Of a stretch of 49,152 nucleotides of DNA, positions 24,968 through 34,726 are shown piece by piece; position 1 is the first letter of the stretch; each line of letters opens with the position of its first letter. Made by a program: the position numbers and the translations under genes. The notes beneath the pieces were generated by a model that was given only the letters and a program-made list of their open reading frames with translations, had not been told where the DNA came from and made no database searches. This DNA is from Spirochaetia bacterium (lineage in GTDB: Bacteria; Spirochaetota; Spirochaetia; CAKZLE01), in contig JAIPFY010000020.1 in the NCBI GenBank assembly GCA_021736385.1, forward strand, positions 1 to 49,152, given 5' to 3'.

Positions 24968-25007
24968 CCGTTCAGCCGGTGCATCAGGTCACACACCGAC
25001 TGAACGG
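24968..25007. terminator. Hairpin between convergent genes
   Basis: CCGTTCAG-C-CGGTG and CACCG-A-CTGAACGG pair with one mismatch. It lies between the convergent iclR-family and FAD oxidoreductase genes; there is no clear T run on either side. Confidence 0.6.
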
Positions 25008-25060
25008 AAGGGCTCATTACTCTTTGCAGCCGCTCTCAGAGACTGTCTCCATGATTGACT

Positions 25061-26425
25061 TCAGCTGATCCGTACGCCCTGCTGTTCCAGTTCCTGCTGA
25101 AGCAGTCCTATGGCTACATCCCGAACCGGTACGTCTTGCTTCAGAGAAAGAGCTGCAGCGGTCCCGGCTGCCTGCCCGGTCACCGTACAGCACATCATAT
25201 TTCTCATCGAAGTATGAGCTATGACATCAGCGGAGATGCAGCGACCGGCAACAAGCAGATTCTCCACCTTCAGAGGGACAAGTGCCCCATAGGGTATCTG
25301 ATAGTATCTGCCGGTCAGCGGGAGGATCAGATACCCGCTCCCGTCGATGAACTCGGGAAAGATCCCGATGCTGTCATCGCACCGTCCCTGATTGAGTACA
25401 TGATCTCTGGTGACTCGCGTCTCTCCCTGGATCTGGCGTGATTCCCGTGTTCCAAGGGTCATACCGAAGTTTCTCAGTCTGGCCTTCTCGAACCCGGGTA
25501 TGTATCGCTGGAAGGCTTTTATGACCCATAAGGCCTGCTTTCTGCCCTCCTGCTCGGCTCTGGTCAAGTCCCGTACATCAGTACAGTCATACCCGAAGGA
25601 GTAGATCATGTTCAGGCCGCAAGCCTCTCCTGACTCTGTGAAGGTGCTCCAGGTACCTGCGATCGACTGTGCATCCTCAGGGATGACCCCATCCTGTTGA
25701 GCTTGAGCGAAGACCTCTTCGAGATAGGGACTGAAGAGGTTATCCTCCAGGCCAGTGGTGGTGATTGCCCAGTTCTTACCCCAGTCAGCATACGTGGGCT
25801 TCAATGTCTGTTGGACATGGGCATGGAACCTGTCAACATCGACCCCTGCACAGTGGAACATCACGGTCACTCCCATCAGTTCCTCTTTTGAACGTTTTGT
25901 GTAGGGAACACCGGAACGTGCAGCGACATCGGCATCTCCGGTACAGTCAATGATCCTCTGTGCGAGGATCGCCTGACGACCTGACTTCCCTTCGGTGATG
26001 ATCCCTGTGATCGTCTGTCCCTCCATGATCACATCGACTACCAGGGAATGCAGCAGCACCTCGACAGAGGATTCTTCACAGAGCCTGTCAGCCACCACTT
26101 TGAACCCCTCTGGGTCAATGACGAAACTGTCTGATTGGGGCTCCTTTCGTGCAATAGATTCTTTGACTGCCCGCTGTTCGAACTCAGTACCGATCCCGCA
26201 GCAGTCAATGGTATGTTCATGTCTATACCAGGCAAAGGATTCTACTCCTACCTGGGTCATATTCCCGCCCAGACACCCGTAGCGTTCTACGAGCAGGGTC
26301 TTCGCCCCCGTTCGTGCTGAAGCCAGTGCCGCTGCCAATCCTGCGGGACCGCTTCCTACGACGACTACTTCAGTCTCGATGAGTACTGGTGTCTCTTTCG
26401 GCTGTTCAGTGATCTTCTTCATCAT
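25061..26425 (-). CDS. FAD-dependent oxidoreductase, paralogue of the TRAP-operon one
   Basis: Flavoprotein of 454 residues. GSGPAGLAAALASARTG with ERYGCLGGNMT is the nucleotide-binding start, DCTGDADVAARSGVP the middle FAD motif and NLLVAGRCISADVIAH the late one. It is a close paralogue of the protein at 17.6 kb across the entire length (shared AWYRHE, GIGTEFEQRA, GTRESRQIQGE, FPEF). It lies downstream of a BCCT transporter gene and probably acts on the imported compound or a related one. The two in-frame ATG codons at the start are adjacent; either may be used. Confidence 0.85.
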   Translation of the reverse strand: MMKKITEQPKETPVLIETEVVVVGSGPAGLAAALASARTGAKTLLVERYGCLGGNMTQVGVESFAWYRHEHTIDCCGIGTEFEQRAVKESIARKEPQSDSFVIDPEGFKVVADRLCEESSVEVLLHSLVVDVIMEGQTITGIITEGKSGRQAILAQRIIDCTGDADVAARSGVPYTKRSKEELMGVTVMFHCAGVDVDRFHAHVQQTLKPTYADWGKNWAITTTGLEDNLFSPYLEEVFAQAQQDGVIPEDAQSIAGTWSTFTESGEACGLNMIYSFGYDCTDVRDLTRAEQEGRKQALWVIKAFQRYIPGFEKARLRNFGMTLGTRESRQIQGETRVTRDHVLNQGRCDDSIGIFPEFIDGSGYLILPLTGRYYQIPYGALVPLKVENLLVAGRCISADVIAHTSMRNMMCCTVTGQAAGTAAALSLKQDVPVRDVAIGLLQQELEQQGVRIS

Positions 26426-26453
26426 GTGACTCTCTCATTCTCTTGTGTAACAT

Positions 26454-26495
26454 ATACACCTGAGACAGCAGATACGTCTACCGCCTCAGGTGTAT
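26454..26495 (-). terminator. Hairpin between the BCCT and FAD oxidoreductase genes
   Basis: ATACACCTGAG (26454-26464) and CTCAGGTGTAT (26485-26495) form an 11-bp stem. No T tail follows on the minus strand, so partial termination or message processing is more likely than a full stop. Confidence 0.5.
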
Positions 26496-26534
26496 CATCC
26501 GTTCTTTTATTATACAGCGATCCGTTTCAGATGC

Positions 26535-28124
26535 TTACTGCTGGGAATCTTCGAGGTAGACATTCTCCTTGCTCTTGAGCGGAAGAGGAATACCTGCCGG
26601 GAAATCGAGTTTCAGCTGCTTGAAGAAACTCAGGATCAGGACCAGCATGGCAAAGCAGATCGGGAATCCGGTTATGATCGACACTGTCTGCAGTGGTCCA
26701 AGTGCCTGCGGGTTCAGCAGATACAGTGCAAGGGATACTGCTCCGGCCAGGATCAGCCAGAATGCCATATTCCACTTCTGAGGATCCTGATCACCTGAGA
26801 GTCTCTTCTCAGATGCTGCAGCCAGTGAATAACCCACTGCAGCGTGTCCGGTGATATAGGATAGCAGGCAGATGATCGTAAAGAACGCGATCATCAGATA
26901 CCCGCCGGGGGCATGCTTGAACATCTCAATGACCACGCCTCCACGGCCTTTCTCGCTCAGTACTGTTACCAGGTCAGCGGTACCGCTGATCTGCAGGTTG
27001 ATCCCGAAGTTCGGCAGGATCATGTAGAAGAGCATACATCCGAGTGATCCTGCGATCAGTCCACCGAGGACTACCTGTCGGATGGTCCTTCCCTTGGAGA
27101 TCTTGGCGATGAACAACCCGAAGGGAAGAGCATATACTGCCCACCAGGAGAAGTAGAAAATCGTCCAGCCCTGAGGGAACCCGTTGGATGCTATCGCATC
27201 TGTGGTCAGACTCATGTAGATGAAGTTCTGGATCATCAGTCCCAACGCGTCGGTGGACTGGTTGAGAATGAAGAAGGTCGGTCCGAAGATCAGGATGATG
27301 AACAGCAGGAGGAAATCTCCTCGGATGTTCCAGTCACTGAGCTTCGCGACGCCCTTCTTCAGCCCCAGTACCAGTGCGAGGAGCGGGATGAAGGTCCAGA
27401 GGACGATCACCAGGATATCGATCCCGACATTGGTAGCATCAAGACCGATCATGTAGGCGATCCCGCTTGAGATAGCAGGTGTTCCCAGAGCGATCGAAGT
27501 CAGAACGCCTCCAAGCAGGCCGAAGATATACAGGAAGTTCAGGGTGTGACCTGCCAGACCATCTGAGCGTTTCCCCAGAAGCGGTCGTGCATACTCACTC
27601 ATCTTCATGTTCTTCTCTTTCTTGACATAGTAGAAATACCCGATCGGTATGGCAACAGCAATGTAGAATGCCCATGCAGAGGGACCCCAGTGGAACATCC
27701 CATAGGTTGATGCCCATCGGGCAGCTTCAAGGCTGTTCGGTTCTACGCCGAAGGGTGGTGCTCCCATGATCCAAATCCACTCGATCGCACCAAGATACAG
27801 AAGACTTCCTCCGGTACCTGAGGTCAGGATCATTCCCAGCCAGGTGAATGTGGAGAATTGCGGTTTCTCATCTCTCCCGCCCAGAACGATCTTTCCCATC
27901 TTGGAATAGGCATAGTACAGACACAGAAAGAGCATAGCCATGGTGAACAGCAGGAAGAACCATCCAAGTTCATGCGTCGTGAACGCATGGACCTGTCCCA
28001 GGACTCTGTCACTGGCTTCAGGAAAGATGAAGAACAGGAATCCGAAGAACAGGGTAACGGCTGTAGCTGGTATGAATACGGCTTTGTCGATCCTCATACC
28101 TTTGGGTTTCTCATTGTCACTCAT
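26535..28124 (-). CDS. BCCT family transporter
   Basis: Secondary transporter of the betaine/choline/carnitine family, 529 residues with about 12 membrane segments. The family signature is visible as FYFSWWAVYALPFGLF followed by AKISKGRTIRQ, and earlier WGPSAWAFY. Relatives move quaternary ammonium or sulfonium compounds (betaine, choline, carnitine, DMSP, ectoine). Placement between two FAD oxidoreductase genes suggests uptake for catabolism rather than salt protection, but this is inference. TAGGAGG precedes the ATG. A small CACCTG/CAGGTG hairpin (28201-28219) lies upstream. Confidence 0.9.
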   Translation of the reverse strand: MSDNEKPKGMRIDKAVFIPATAVTLFFGFLFFIFPEASDRVLGQVHAFTTHELGWFFLLFTMAMLFLCLYYAYSKMGKIVLGGRDEKPQFSTFTWLGMILTSGTGGSLLYLGAIEWIWIMGAPPFGVEPNSLEAARWASTYGMFHWGPSAWAFYIAVAIPIGYFYYVKKEKNMKMSEYARPLLGKRSDGLAGHTLNFLYIFGLLGGVLTSIALGTPAISSGIAYMIGLDATNVGIDILVIVLWTFIPLLALVLGLKKGVAKLSDWNIRGDFLLLFIILIFGPTFFILNQSTDALGLMIQNFIYMSLTTDAIASNGFPQGWTIFYFSWWAVYALPFGLFIAKISKGRTIRQVVLGGLIAGSLGCMLFYMILPNFGINLQISGTADLVTVLSEKGRGGVVIEMFKHAPGGYLMIAFFTIICLLSYITGHAAVGYSLAAASEKRLSGDQDPQKWNMAFWLILAGAVSLALYLLNPQALGPLQTVSIITGFPICFAMLVLILSFFKQLKLDFPAGIPLPLKSKENVYLEDSQQ

Positions 28125-28251
28125 AAAACCTCCTATATTTCTGGTTGCCTGCTGTACGCATCACTGATGGGCACGGCAGGACAATCGCATACATGGTAAC
28201 CACCTGATCACTGCAGGTGTTCATAAGACTGGTGTGCTCAGACACGACAGA

Positions 28252-29529
28252 TCACAGGCTCACCGCTCCGTGCGCGACCGTCATGGCAAGGATCTCCTTC
28301 GCCGGGACTTCTCTTGAGGGGATCGATCTCCGTATCGCGATGGCTGCTGCAGCGCCTGCTGCCTGTCCCATCGCCATGCATGTGCACTGAGCCCGTAGCC
28401 CGGCCAGCGACTTCCGATCAGAGGAGATGATCCTGCCTGCAACGAGGATCCTGCCTGAGCTTCTGGGGATCAGAGATCTGAAGGGGATCTTCGGTATCAT
28501 CGATTTCGAGGTGTGAAAGACCTCCTCACATCCGTTATCCTCGTTATGCAGGTCTATATAGTTGAAGGCGTTGCATATCTGGTCATCATAGGTCGTCGAT
28601 GCAAGGAACTCTTCAGTGGTGATCCGATGCTCACCGATCACACGGTACCCTTCCCGTGAGAGGGTCCGTGCATACATGGTCTTCAGCACCGCCCGTTCTC
28701 CTCCGGGGATCTCTTCATGGATGAACCGGTATATGCGAAGCATGGCCTGACGCCCTCTGATGTTCGCTTCGGTCTGCACCTGCGCATCTGAGGTATCACA
28801 GCCATAGACATGGGTACTGTTATGCCCGCCCATCTGCAGCAGCCAGAGAAACGGGTAGGTATCGAAATAAGCCCAGTCCCCCCTCTCCAGTCTTCCGGAC
28901 TGCAGTGCCTCTTCATACAGCTGCTGCACTTCCCCCTTCCACACCTGCTGCATATCGATGTCCTCAATCCGGTACTGCAGGGTGCCCGGCTGTCGTTGCG
29001 GGGCCTTCTCGACTTCCAGTCCCAGAGCCCGTGCCCCATCAGCATCCCCGGATGCATCGATGATCTCTCGTGCGATCGTGGTACGGATCAGCCCTCTTCC
29101 ATAGGAAGTGACTTCCCAGCTGTCACCGACAGCTTGAATATCACCGGTGAACTCTCCATAATGCAGGATGACTCCTGCTTCCAGCGCTTCGGCTTCCGCG
29201 ATGGTTGCATAGATAGGTACGTTGATATGGCTGTAGTACCCCGGGGTGTCAACCGGTCGGCGTCTTTCAGCCGGTTTGATGGGGATCCCTTCGACTTCTC
29301 TGCTTTTGACGAACAGTTCCCAGGGAATCCCCTGGACGACCGGCTGATCTGTCGAATGAAAATGGTTGGGCATGAAGACCCCACCTTCTGTCATGGTGCC
29401 TCCAAGCATCGTACCGGCTTCGATGACCGATGTGGTAACACCTTCCCGAGCAGCCTGGATAGCGGCTATGTGTCCGGCGGTCCCTCCCCCTATGACCAGA
29501 AGCTCGACATGTTCACGTACAGCTCTCAT
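28252..29529 (-). CDS. FAD-dependent oxidoreductase, third and divergent copy
   Basis: Flavoprotein of 425 residues. GGGTAGHIAAIQAAREG with EAGTMLGGTMTEGG is the N-terminal FAD site, DASGDADGARALGLE the middle one, and RILVAGRIISSDRKSLAGLR the late one. It belongs to the same FAD_oxidored family as the two other copies in the window but is clearly different in sequence. It is the first gene of the minus-strand group with the BCCT transporter. AAGGAT lies before ATG 29529, and a TTGACA promoter is visible upstream. The substrate is unknown. Confidence 0.83.
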   Translation of the reverse strand: MRAVREHVELLVIGGGTAGHIAAIQAAREGVTTSVIEAGTMLGGTMTEGGVFMPNHFHSTDQPVVQGIPWELFVKSREVEGIPIKPAERRRPVDTPGYYSHINVPIYATIAEAEALEAGVILHYGEFTGDIQAVGDSWEVTSYGRGLIRTTIAREIIDASGDADGARALGLEVEKAPQRQPGTLQYRIEDIDMQQVWKGEVQQLYEEALQSGRLERGDWAYFDTYPFLWLLQMGGHNSTHVYGCDTSDAQVQTEANIRGRQAMLRIYRFIHEEIPGGERAVLKTMYARTLSREGYRVIGEHRITTEEFLASTTYDDQICNAFNYIDLHNEDNGCEEVFHTSKSMIPKIPFRSLIPRSSGRILVAGRIISSDRKSLAGLRAQCTCMAMGQAAGAAAAIAIRRSIPSREVPAKEILAMTVAHGAVSL

Positions 29530-29579
29530 ATATGAATCCTTTTTAAAATAGTAAACCGTTAATTAAAACCACTGGTATC

Positions 29580-29607
29580 ATTCTACAGCATCTTTACCAT
29601 CTGTCAA
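29580..29607 (-). promoter_or_regulatory. Promoter of the FAD/BCCT group
   Basis: Minus strand: TTGACA (29607-29602), 16 bases, TAGAAT (29585-29580). GATTTTAATTATTA (29633-29646) lies upstream and a TTTTAATTAAC-type block lies between the promoter and gene. Confidence 0.65.
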
Positions 29608-29768
29608 GATAATATTTCATTTATTTATATTCGATTTTAATTATTAAAATAGACGGATGATCTCATACGATATATGGGCATTCTCTCCCTATATGTTCCC
29701 AGGATGTCCCGCATAGTTGTACGTACTGTGTTGAGCTGCACTGGAAGGGAGGTATACCCCATACGGAA

Positions 29769-29802
29769 GCGAGCCGGATCCAGGGGCTTGGATCCGGCTC
29801 GC
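29769..29802 (-). terminator. Terminator of the hydrogenase operon
   Basis: GCGAGCCGGATCC and GGATCCGGCTCGC form a perfect 13-bp stem with an 8-base loop, downstream of the last hydrogenase gene on the minus strand. Confidence 0.75.
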
Positions 29803-29924
29803 GTAGTCAGGTCATAGAGGTCTCAGTCATTCTGTCAGTTCTGTCACCACCATCAAGACAGGGTTGATGATTGGTTGGTGACTAGCAGCAGGTTCGCTGC
29901 CGAGAGAGCACGATGGTGAGGGTA

Positions 29925-31328
29925 TCAGAATCTCCGCTTCGACAGCCGTGCATCGACAATACAGCCGGGTCCACCGATACACCCGTCTTCACAGCACATC
30001 ACTTCCACCAGATCTGCATCCACCGGGCGTGTTCCCCAGCTCTTCATCAATGCGATGTTCTTCTTCGTAAGGCCTTCTATCTGCTCGGTCCTGATCTTCA
30101 GAGCGGGAGGAAGTGCCGCCGCTACCGACCGTGCGACTCCCCCTGCAACGGCAAAACCTCTGGGCAGCTGTTCAGGTTCTCCGGGGAGCTCTTCGGTCTC
30201 CCTGACATCGATGTCCCATGCAAGAAAACAGGCGGCAAGCTCTTCGAAGGTGATCACGGCATCGACGTGGGGGTCGGCCGCACCTTCCTGCTTCTTTGCG
30301 ATACAGGGACCGATGAACACGGTGAAGGTATCTCCCCTGCGGGCTCTGGCAGCTTCTGCAGCATAGGACATGGGACTTCGCGTATGCGATACCCGGTCCT
30401 TCAGCTGCGGTATATGCTTGCGTACACACGAGAGGTAGGCACTGCAGCAGGAGGTGGTCATGAACGGCTCCCCCTGAGCCATTCGCTCGACGAGCTCCTT
30501 CGACTCCGCTTCAACGGTCTTCCCGGCTCCTTCGGCGACCTCGATCACCGAGTCGAACCCCAGACTCGAGATCGATGCGAGGATCTGACTGAGGGTCCCG
30601 GGGAACTGTCCATCCACAGAGGGCGCGACCAGCGCGGTCACATGATCAGGTCCTGTCAGCTTCCCGGCAACGGTGAGGATCTGGCTTCTCTCCACGATGG
30701 CGCCGAACGGACAGGCCCGTGCGCAGCGGCCGCAGTCGATACAGGCTGCACGGTCTATGCTCACCTGCCCTGCCAAGTCTTTCCTGATAGCCCCGACCGG
30801 ACAGACATCCTCGCAAGGTACCGGGATATAGAGGATGGCATTGAAGGGACAGACGTCCCTGCACTTGCCGCAGTTGACACATCGTTCGGTATCGATGAAG
30901 GCCCTGTTCCCGACAAAGGTGATCGCATCCTTCGGGCAGTTGGTCATACAGGGCCGTGCCAGACAGCCACGGCACAGCTCCGTGACACGATACTGGCTGG
31001 TCATACAGGAACTGCAGCCTGTCGAGATGACCGTGAGTACCGGAAGCGGTGCGATGGGCTCTTGGAGTGCCCTGCCGGCACAGGTGCTGAGCAGGGAGAC
31101 CTCATCATCGTCCTGCTCGAGATCCACACCCATCAGGGAGAGCAGGCGACTGCGTATCATCGCACGATCCTTATAGATGCAGCAGCGGGAGTAAGCCTGA
31201 TCCTTCGGGATCATATCGACCGGGATACGATCGATCTTCTCGAGGAGACTGCCGCTGCGGTAGAGCTTGAGCAGCTTGGAGGCGAGTTCCCTGCGAAGAT
31301 AGGTATACTGATTCTTCTGAGTAAGCAT
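29925..31328 (-). CDS. FeFe hydrogenase, group B-like, monomeric
   Basis: Iron-only hydrogenase homologue of 467 residues. A ferredoxin-like part carries several 4Fe-4S cysteine sets (C119/122/127/131, C150/153/156/160, C196/199/202/206). The H-cluster domain follows with TTSCCSA (C294, C295), FIGPCIAKKQE (C342) and VMCCEDGCIGGPG (C446, C450). These motif forms differ from the classic TSCCPxW and PGGCxxGGG and fit the poorly characterised group B. It may evolve or take up H2 with ferredoxin, or act in signalling. ATG 31328 has AAGGAAG upstream; an earlier start would overlap the preceding gene heavily. It is the last gene of the operon. Confidence 0.82.
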   Translation of the reverse strand: MLTQKNQYTYLRRELASKLLKLYRSGSLLEKIDRIPVDMIPKDQAYSRCCIYKDRAMIRSRLLSLMGVDLEQDDDEVSLLSTCAGRALQEPIAPLPVLTVISTGCSSCMTSQYRVTELCRGCLARPCMTNCPKDAITFVGNRAFIDTERCVNCGKCRDVCPFNAILYIPVPCEDVCPVGAIRKDLAGQVSIDRAACIDCGRCARACPFGAIVERSQILTVAGKLTGPDHVTALVAPSVDGQFPGTLSQILASISSLGFDSVIEVAEGAGKTVEAESKELVERMAQGEPFMTTSCCSAYLSCVRKHIPQLKDRVSHTRSPMSYAAEAARARRGDTFTVFIGPCIAKKQEGAADPHVDAVITFEELAACFLAWDIDVRETEELPGEPEQLPRGFAVAGGVARSVAAALPPALKIRTEQIEGLTKKNIALMKSWGTRPVDADLVEVMCCEDGCIGGPGCIVDARLSKRRF

Positions 31329-31341
31329 ATGGTTCACTTCC

Positions 31342-31638
31342 TTACACTGTCTGATCGAGACAGCTTGCATCCAGATACGCAAGCACCCCTTCAAGGGTCG
31401 CCTCACCGATGAGCTGTCCATCGATGGTAAGAAAGGGCGGCCTGAGCCCTGATTCCCGGCAGTGTCCGATACAGGGGCTTCCTGATATGTGTATACAGCC
31501 TTCTATCATCTCCCGGGTGATCCCGCGCGGCTCCCATCGTTCAGCCAGCTCCTCTACAAGCAGCAGCAGATCAGCACCGCCCATCACAAAACAGGCAGTG
31601 CCGGTACAGATCCTTACGTCAGTCTCTTTGATCCTCAT
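31342..31638 (-). CDS. 2Fe-2S thioredoxin-fold protein (NuoE-like)
   Basis: A 98-residue protein of the thioredoxin-like 2Fe-2S ferredoxin family. The cluster ligands are C11-x4-C16 and C56-x3-C60 (SPCIGHC). Such proteins pass electrons to or from NADH-linked or hydrogenase modules. It lies directly before the group B hydrogenase gene, so it probably serves it or the HydS-type protein. A second, shorter relative begins the same operon at 34962. Confidence 0.8.
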   Translation of the reverse strand: MRIKETDVRICTGTACFVMGGADLLLLVEELAERWEPRGITREMIEGCIHISGSPCIGHCRESGLRPPFLTIDGQLIGEATLEGVLAYLDASCLDQTV

Positions 31639-31661
31639 GGTGTTCCTCTCATCCAGTCGCT

Positions 31662-32864
31662 CTATAGATAGCTCAGTGACGTCTCTTTCAGATACGAGTC
31701 CTCTAAGACGGTCCTGATCCTGTGTATGATGGTCCTGCGTATACCGATCTCAAAGGGGATGTTTGGATCCTGATGAGCCTCATTGATCGTGGTACCCACG
31801 ACGAAGAAGACACGGTCACTGCTCAGCAGCAGCTCCAGATAGGATCTCACTGCCGTGGGGGGCAGCTCCTCGACCGGGGTCCGCCGTTCCAGTTCCACGG
31901 CGACACGGTTCAGGGTCAGCATCCCCTCGGTGACCAGATCTACTCCCTTCATGGATGAAGCAGGTGGTATGTCGGCATTCCAGCTCGAAAGATCGACCCG
32001 CACCTCCTCATGGCACTCCCGGGAGAAGATCTGCGCAGTGGTCCCTCCCGAGATGATCTTCTTCCCCTGGAAGTCCATGACCTGCTCGACCAGTGCTGCG
32101 TCGTCACTCTCCCTGTAGGGAGGACCTGTTGCGATGATCAGGTCTCTGGGTCGGCGGACAGTCACCACCGCACAGGTGATATCATCTTTGGGCAGCCCGG
32201 CATCAAGGGCTCGTGCCTTCTGGATGATCGCACGTGCCAGTTCCTTTGACGAGATGTCCTCATCCTCCTTGAGCAGCTGCTGTATGAAGGATTCGACAGC
32301 ACTTCGCCGCCATCCGAGCGGATACCGATGGGTTCCCAGCCCGGACTGAGTGACCCCGTCGGTCATCATGATCAGCCGGCAGCCATTCTCCAGTCCCACC
32401 GATGACCAGCTGAGGCTCTCATCCTTGCAGGCCGCCGGCCTGTCGAGGATGATCCTCTTCTGCTCGACAGGTACGCTGACACTGCGATCGAAGAGGAACA
32501 TCCGGGGATTGTCATATTCGATCAGCTGTGCGGTGATGCCGTCCTGCTCCCCGAGAAGGATCTGGATGATACTGAAGGTGGAATAGCTGATCTTCCGCTC
32601 TTTACAGACAGGCAGGGTGTTCATGATGATCTCAGCAGAATGTACGGCGTTGATGGGACTGAACGAGAGTTTCTGTGCCATATGAGCCGTCATACTTGCC
32701 AGGACATTGGCTTTCACCCCGCTGCCGAGCCCATCGGAGAGGGTACAGACGATCCGGTTCTTTTCGGGGTTCCTGGAGTAGAGAAAGACATCCCCGCCGA
32801 TACGCTGCCCCTGCTTATAGAACTGCGCATAGTCCACATCGACCACGAACTTCCCGGGTCTCAT
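31662..32864 (-). CDS. SpoIIE-type PP2C serine phosphatase
   Basis: About 400 residues. The PP2C fold of the SpoIIE/RsbU type occupies the first part, with metal aspartates in VCTLSDGLGSG, MMTDGVTQSG and PKDDITCAVVTV; a C-terminal region of about 160 residues after it is of unknown role. It should remove phosphate from a serine or threonine of a partner protein such as an anti-sigma antagonist; none is encoded in the window. ATG 32864 overlaps the stop of the HydS-type gene, so the two are coupled. This pairing makes the phosphatase the likely output of the hydrogenase-like sensor. Confidence 0.82.
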   Translation of the reverse strand: MRPGKFVVDVDYAQFYKQGQRIGGDVFLYSRNPEKNRIVCTLSDGLGSGVKANVLASMTAHMAQKLSFSPINAVHSAEIIMNTLPVCKERKISYSTFSIIQILLGEQDGITAQLIEYDNPRMFLFDRSVSVPVEQKRIILDRPAACKDESLSWSSVGLENGCRLIMMTDGVTQSGLGTHRYPLGWRRSAVESFIQQLLKEDEDISSKELARAIIQKARALDAGLPKDDITCAVVTVRRPRDLIIATGPPYRESDDAALVEQVMDFQGKKIISGGTTAQIFSRECHEEVRVDLSSWNADIPPASSMKGVDLVTEGMLTLNRVAVELERRTPVEELPPTAVRSYLELLLSSDRVFFVVGTTINEAHQDPNIPFEIGIRRTIIHRIRTVLEDSYLKETSLSYL

Positions 32865-34726
32865 ATCGAGCCTCCCCTGCACTCCTCGCTGTTCTGTTCA
32901 AAGACATCGATCATCGAACTGAGCATGATCTCAGTCTCCGCGGCATTCTCACCGAGCAGCGATGCTATCTGCTGCACACTCTGCAGGTTCTTCTGTATCA
33001 CCGCTTCAGCACGCTTCATGACCGCATCCCGATTCCTGGAGGCCTTGGTGATATCCTGGAAGAGTGCTCCGGCAAGCCGCTTCTGATCGATCGAGAAGAA
33101 GGTGATCGCAAGGATGCGATCCATTTGGCGGATCGTCCGCTGGATCACCGGCTGATCTCCACAGAAGACCTCACTCAGGTGCGATGAGATATCAAGGAAC
33201 TTGTTCAGACTGAGCCCTGATACCCTGTTGAGTTCCCGATCATCAGCATCATAGGTGATCGATGAGAACATCCTGAGGAACTGGGCATTGCAGTCTACGA
33301 TACGATACCCATGGTCTACGATCACCACTCCCATGGGAAGGGTCCTCAGCAGCATATCGACCTTGCTTTGAGCCTGTTTTCTCATATTGGTCACGCACAT
33401 CTCAGCCTCTGCCATGCCGTTGATGCAGGCGATGGCAAAATCCCGGCAGGAGTTGTACCCGCATCCGCCGCAGTCAAGGCGTTCCCGGGGATCGGCCTTT
33501 CCCAGCTGTTTGAGCATCCGTTCGATCTCGAACTCGGCTGCAGGCAGCCTGCCGCTCCCCTGCTGATCTCTCAGATGATAGTCACAGGCTATGGAAGGTA
33601 TCGAACCGCTGACAGCCTCACGGGGGTCCTGTGAGAGCTCCTTGAGTCGTGCACGGGTGTATCTGCTGTTCACGGCCTTCTTCAGTACCGGTGCCAGGGC
33701 TTCGGTACATCCGGGTCCGTTTATGCACCCTCCCCTGCAGGAGAGCAGCTCGAAGAATACCGGCATCGCCTCACAGCTGCTGAGGCCTGACTGCCGGTCT
33801 GATGCGATGCCCTCCAGAGACTGCAGGACATCGAGTATCCCCGATATCCCGGCAGTCCGGTCCTGCAGTTCCACATCACCGCCGCTCAGGGAGGATATCA
33901 TGCCGCTTTCCAATGCGTAGTTGGTCGTGGTGCGTGCTTTCCTGGGGATGAAGGAGATCGGGTCACTCTCATCTGCTATCTTCGGACTCTCGAGGGTGCA
34001 GCCGAACCAGGCGCTCATCGGATCAGCAGCAACCGCATCCGGTGCACAGAGGGTCTGAGGATCCTGCAGATCGATACCGCACTCCTGCATCCAGCCGCGC
34101 AGCTCCTTGAATGTCAGTGCGACATCCGGCAGCCCCGGGTTCCTGTCAGCCTCCAGCTTCTTGGAAATGCAGGGTCCGATGAAGACGACGCCGATGGATT
34201 CTCCATAGTGCTCTCTGAGCATGAGTGCATGGGCTCCCAGAGGTGATCGTACAGGGGTGATACAGTCGATCAGTGAGGGATAGTACTTCTCTACTGCCTG
34301 TACCACCGTCGGGCAGGCTGAGGAGATCAGCGGTGTACTGCAGGACTTGGCAAGAAGGGTGTCAACGTGTGCTGAGACGATCTCAGCACCAAGGGCCGTC
34401 TCTGATATCCCTGCGAATCCCAGAGCGTGCAGGCCCATCAGCAGCTGCTGCTCACAGCCTGCGAATTCGGTCACGAACGAGGGGGCCAGAGAGACATAGA
34501 CTCGAGAGCGATCTCTGATCAGTCTGCGTGCTCTGGGCACGTCATTGCGAATCTTCTTCGCATGTACCGGGCAGGCATCCACACACTTGCCGCAGAAGAT
34601 GCACCGATCGTGAACGACCACAGCACTCCCCTGATGCACTTGTATCGCCTTGACCGGGCATGCCCGTACACACTTGTAGCAGTCCCGACACTCGGTCTTT
34701 TCCGTATAGATCGGTTCGTATCTCAT
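32861..34726 (-). CDS. HydS-type sensory FeFe hydrogenase with PAS domain
   Basis: A 621-residue protein. Two 4Fe-4S motifs come first (C13/16/19/23 and C42/45/48/52), then an H-cluster domain with SSACPT (C138), GPCISKK (C186) and LLSCRGGCINGPG (C330, C334), then a further 4Fe-4S motif (C419, C422, C427, C444) and a PAS domain (about 455-560). This order matches group C (HydS) hydrogenases, believed to sense H2 or redox state rather than turn over H2 in bulk. ATG 34726 has CAGGAG at good spacing and overlaps the previous stop by ATGA. The frame is open further upstream but without a site. Confidence 0.87.
   Translation of the reverse strand: MRYEPIYTEKTECRDCYKCVRACPVKAIQVHQGSAVVVHDRCIFCGKCVDACPVHAKKIRNDVPRARRLIRDRSRVYVSLAPSFVTEFAGCEQQLLMGLHALGFAGISETALGAEIVSAHVDTLLAKSCSTPLISSACPTVVQAVEKYYPSLIDCITPVRSPLGAHALMLREHYGESIGVVFIGPCISKKLEADRNPGLPDVALTFKELRGWMQECGIDLQDPQTLCAPDAVAADPMSAWFGCTLESPKIADESDPISFIPRKARTTTNYALESGMISSLSGGDVELQDRTAGISGILDVLQSLEGIASDRQSGLSSCEAMPVFFELLSCRGGCINGPGCTEALAPVLKKAVNSRYTRARLKELSQDPREAVSGSIPSIACDYHLRDQQGSGRLPAAEFEIERMLKQLGKADPRERLDCGGCGYNSCRDFAIACINGMAEAEMCVTNMRKQAQSKVDMLLRTLPMGVVIVDHGYRIVDCNAQFLRMFSSITYDADDRELNRVSGLSLNKFLDISSHLSEVFCGDQPVIQRTIRQMDRILAITFFSIDQKRLAGALFQDITKASRNRDAVMKRAEAVIQKNLQSVQQIASLLGENAAETEIMLSSMIDVFEQNSEECRGGSI

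Larger units (their letters stand above)
29530..29924. other. Intergenic: promoter and two-operon boundary
   Basis: A 395-base gap. It holds the promoter and AT-rich motifs of the FAD/BCCT group (29540-29650) and the hydrogenase operon terminator (29769-29802). No coding region is seen between. Confidence 0.7.
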
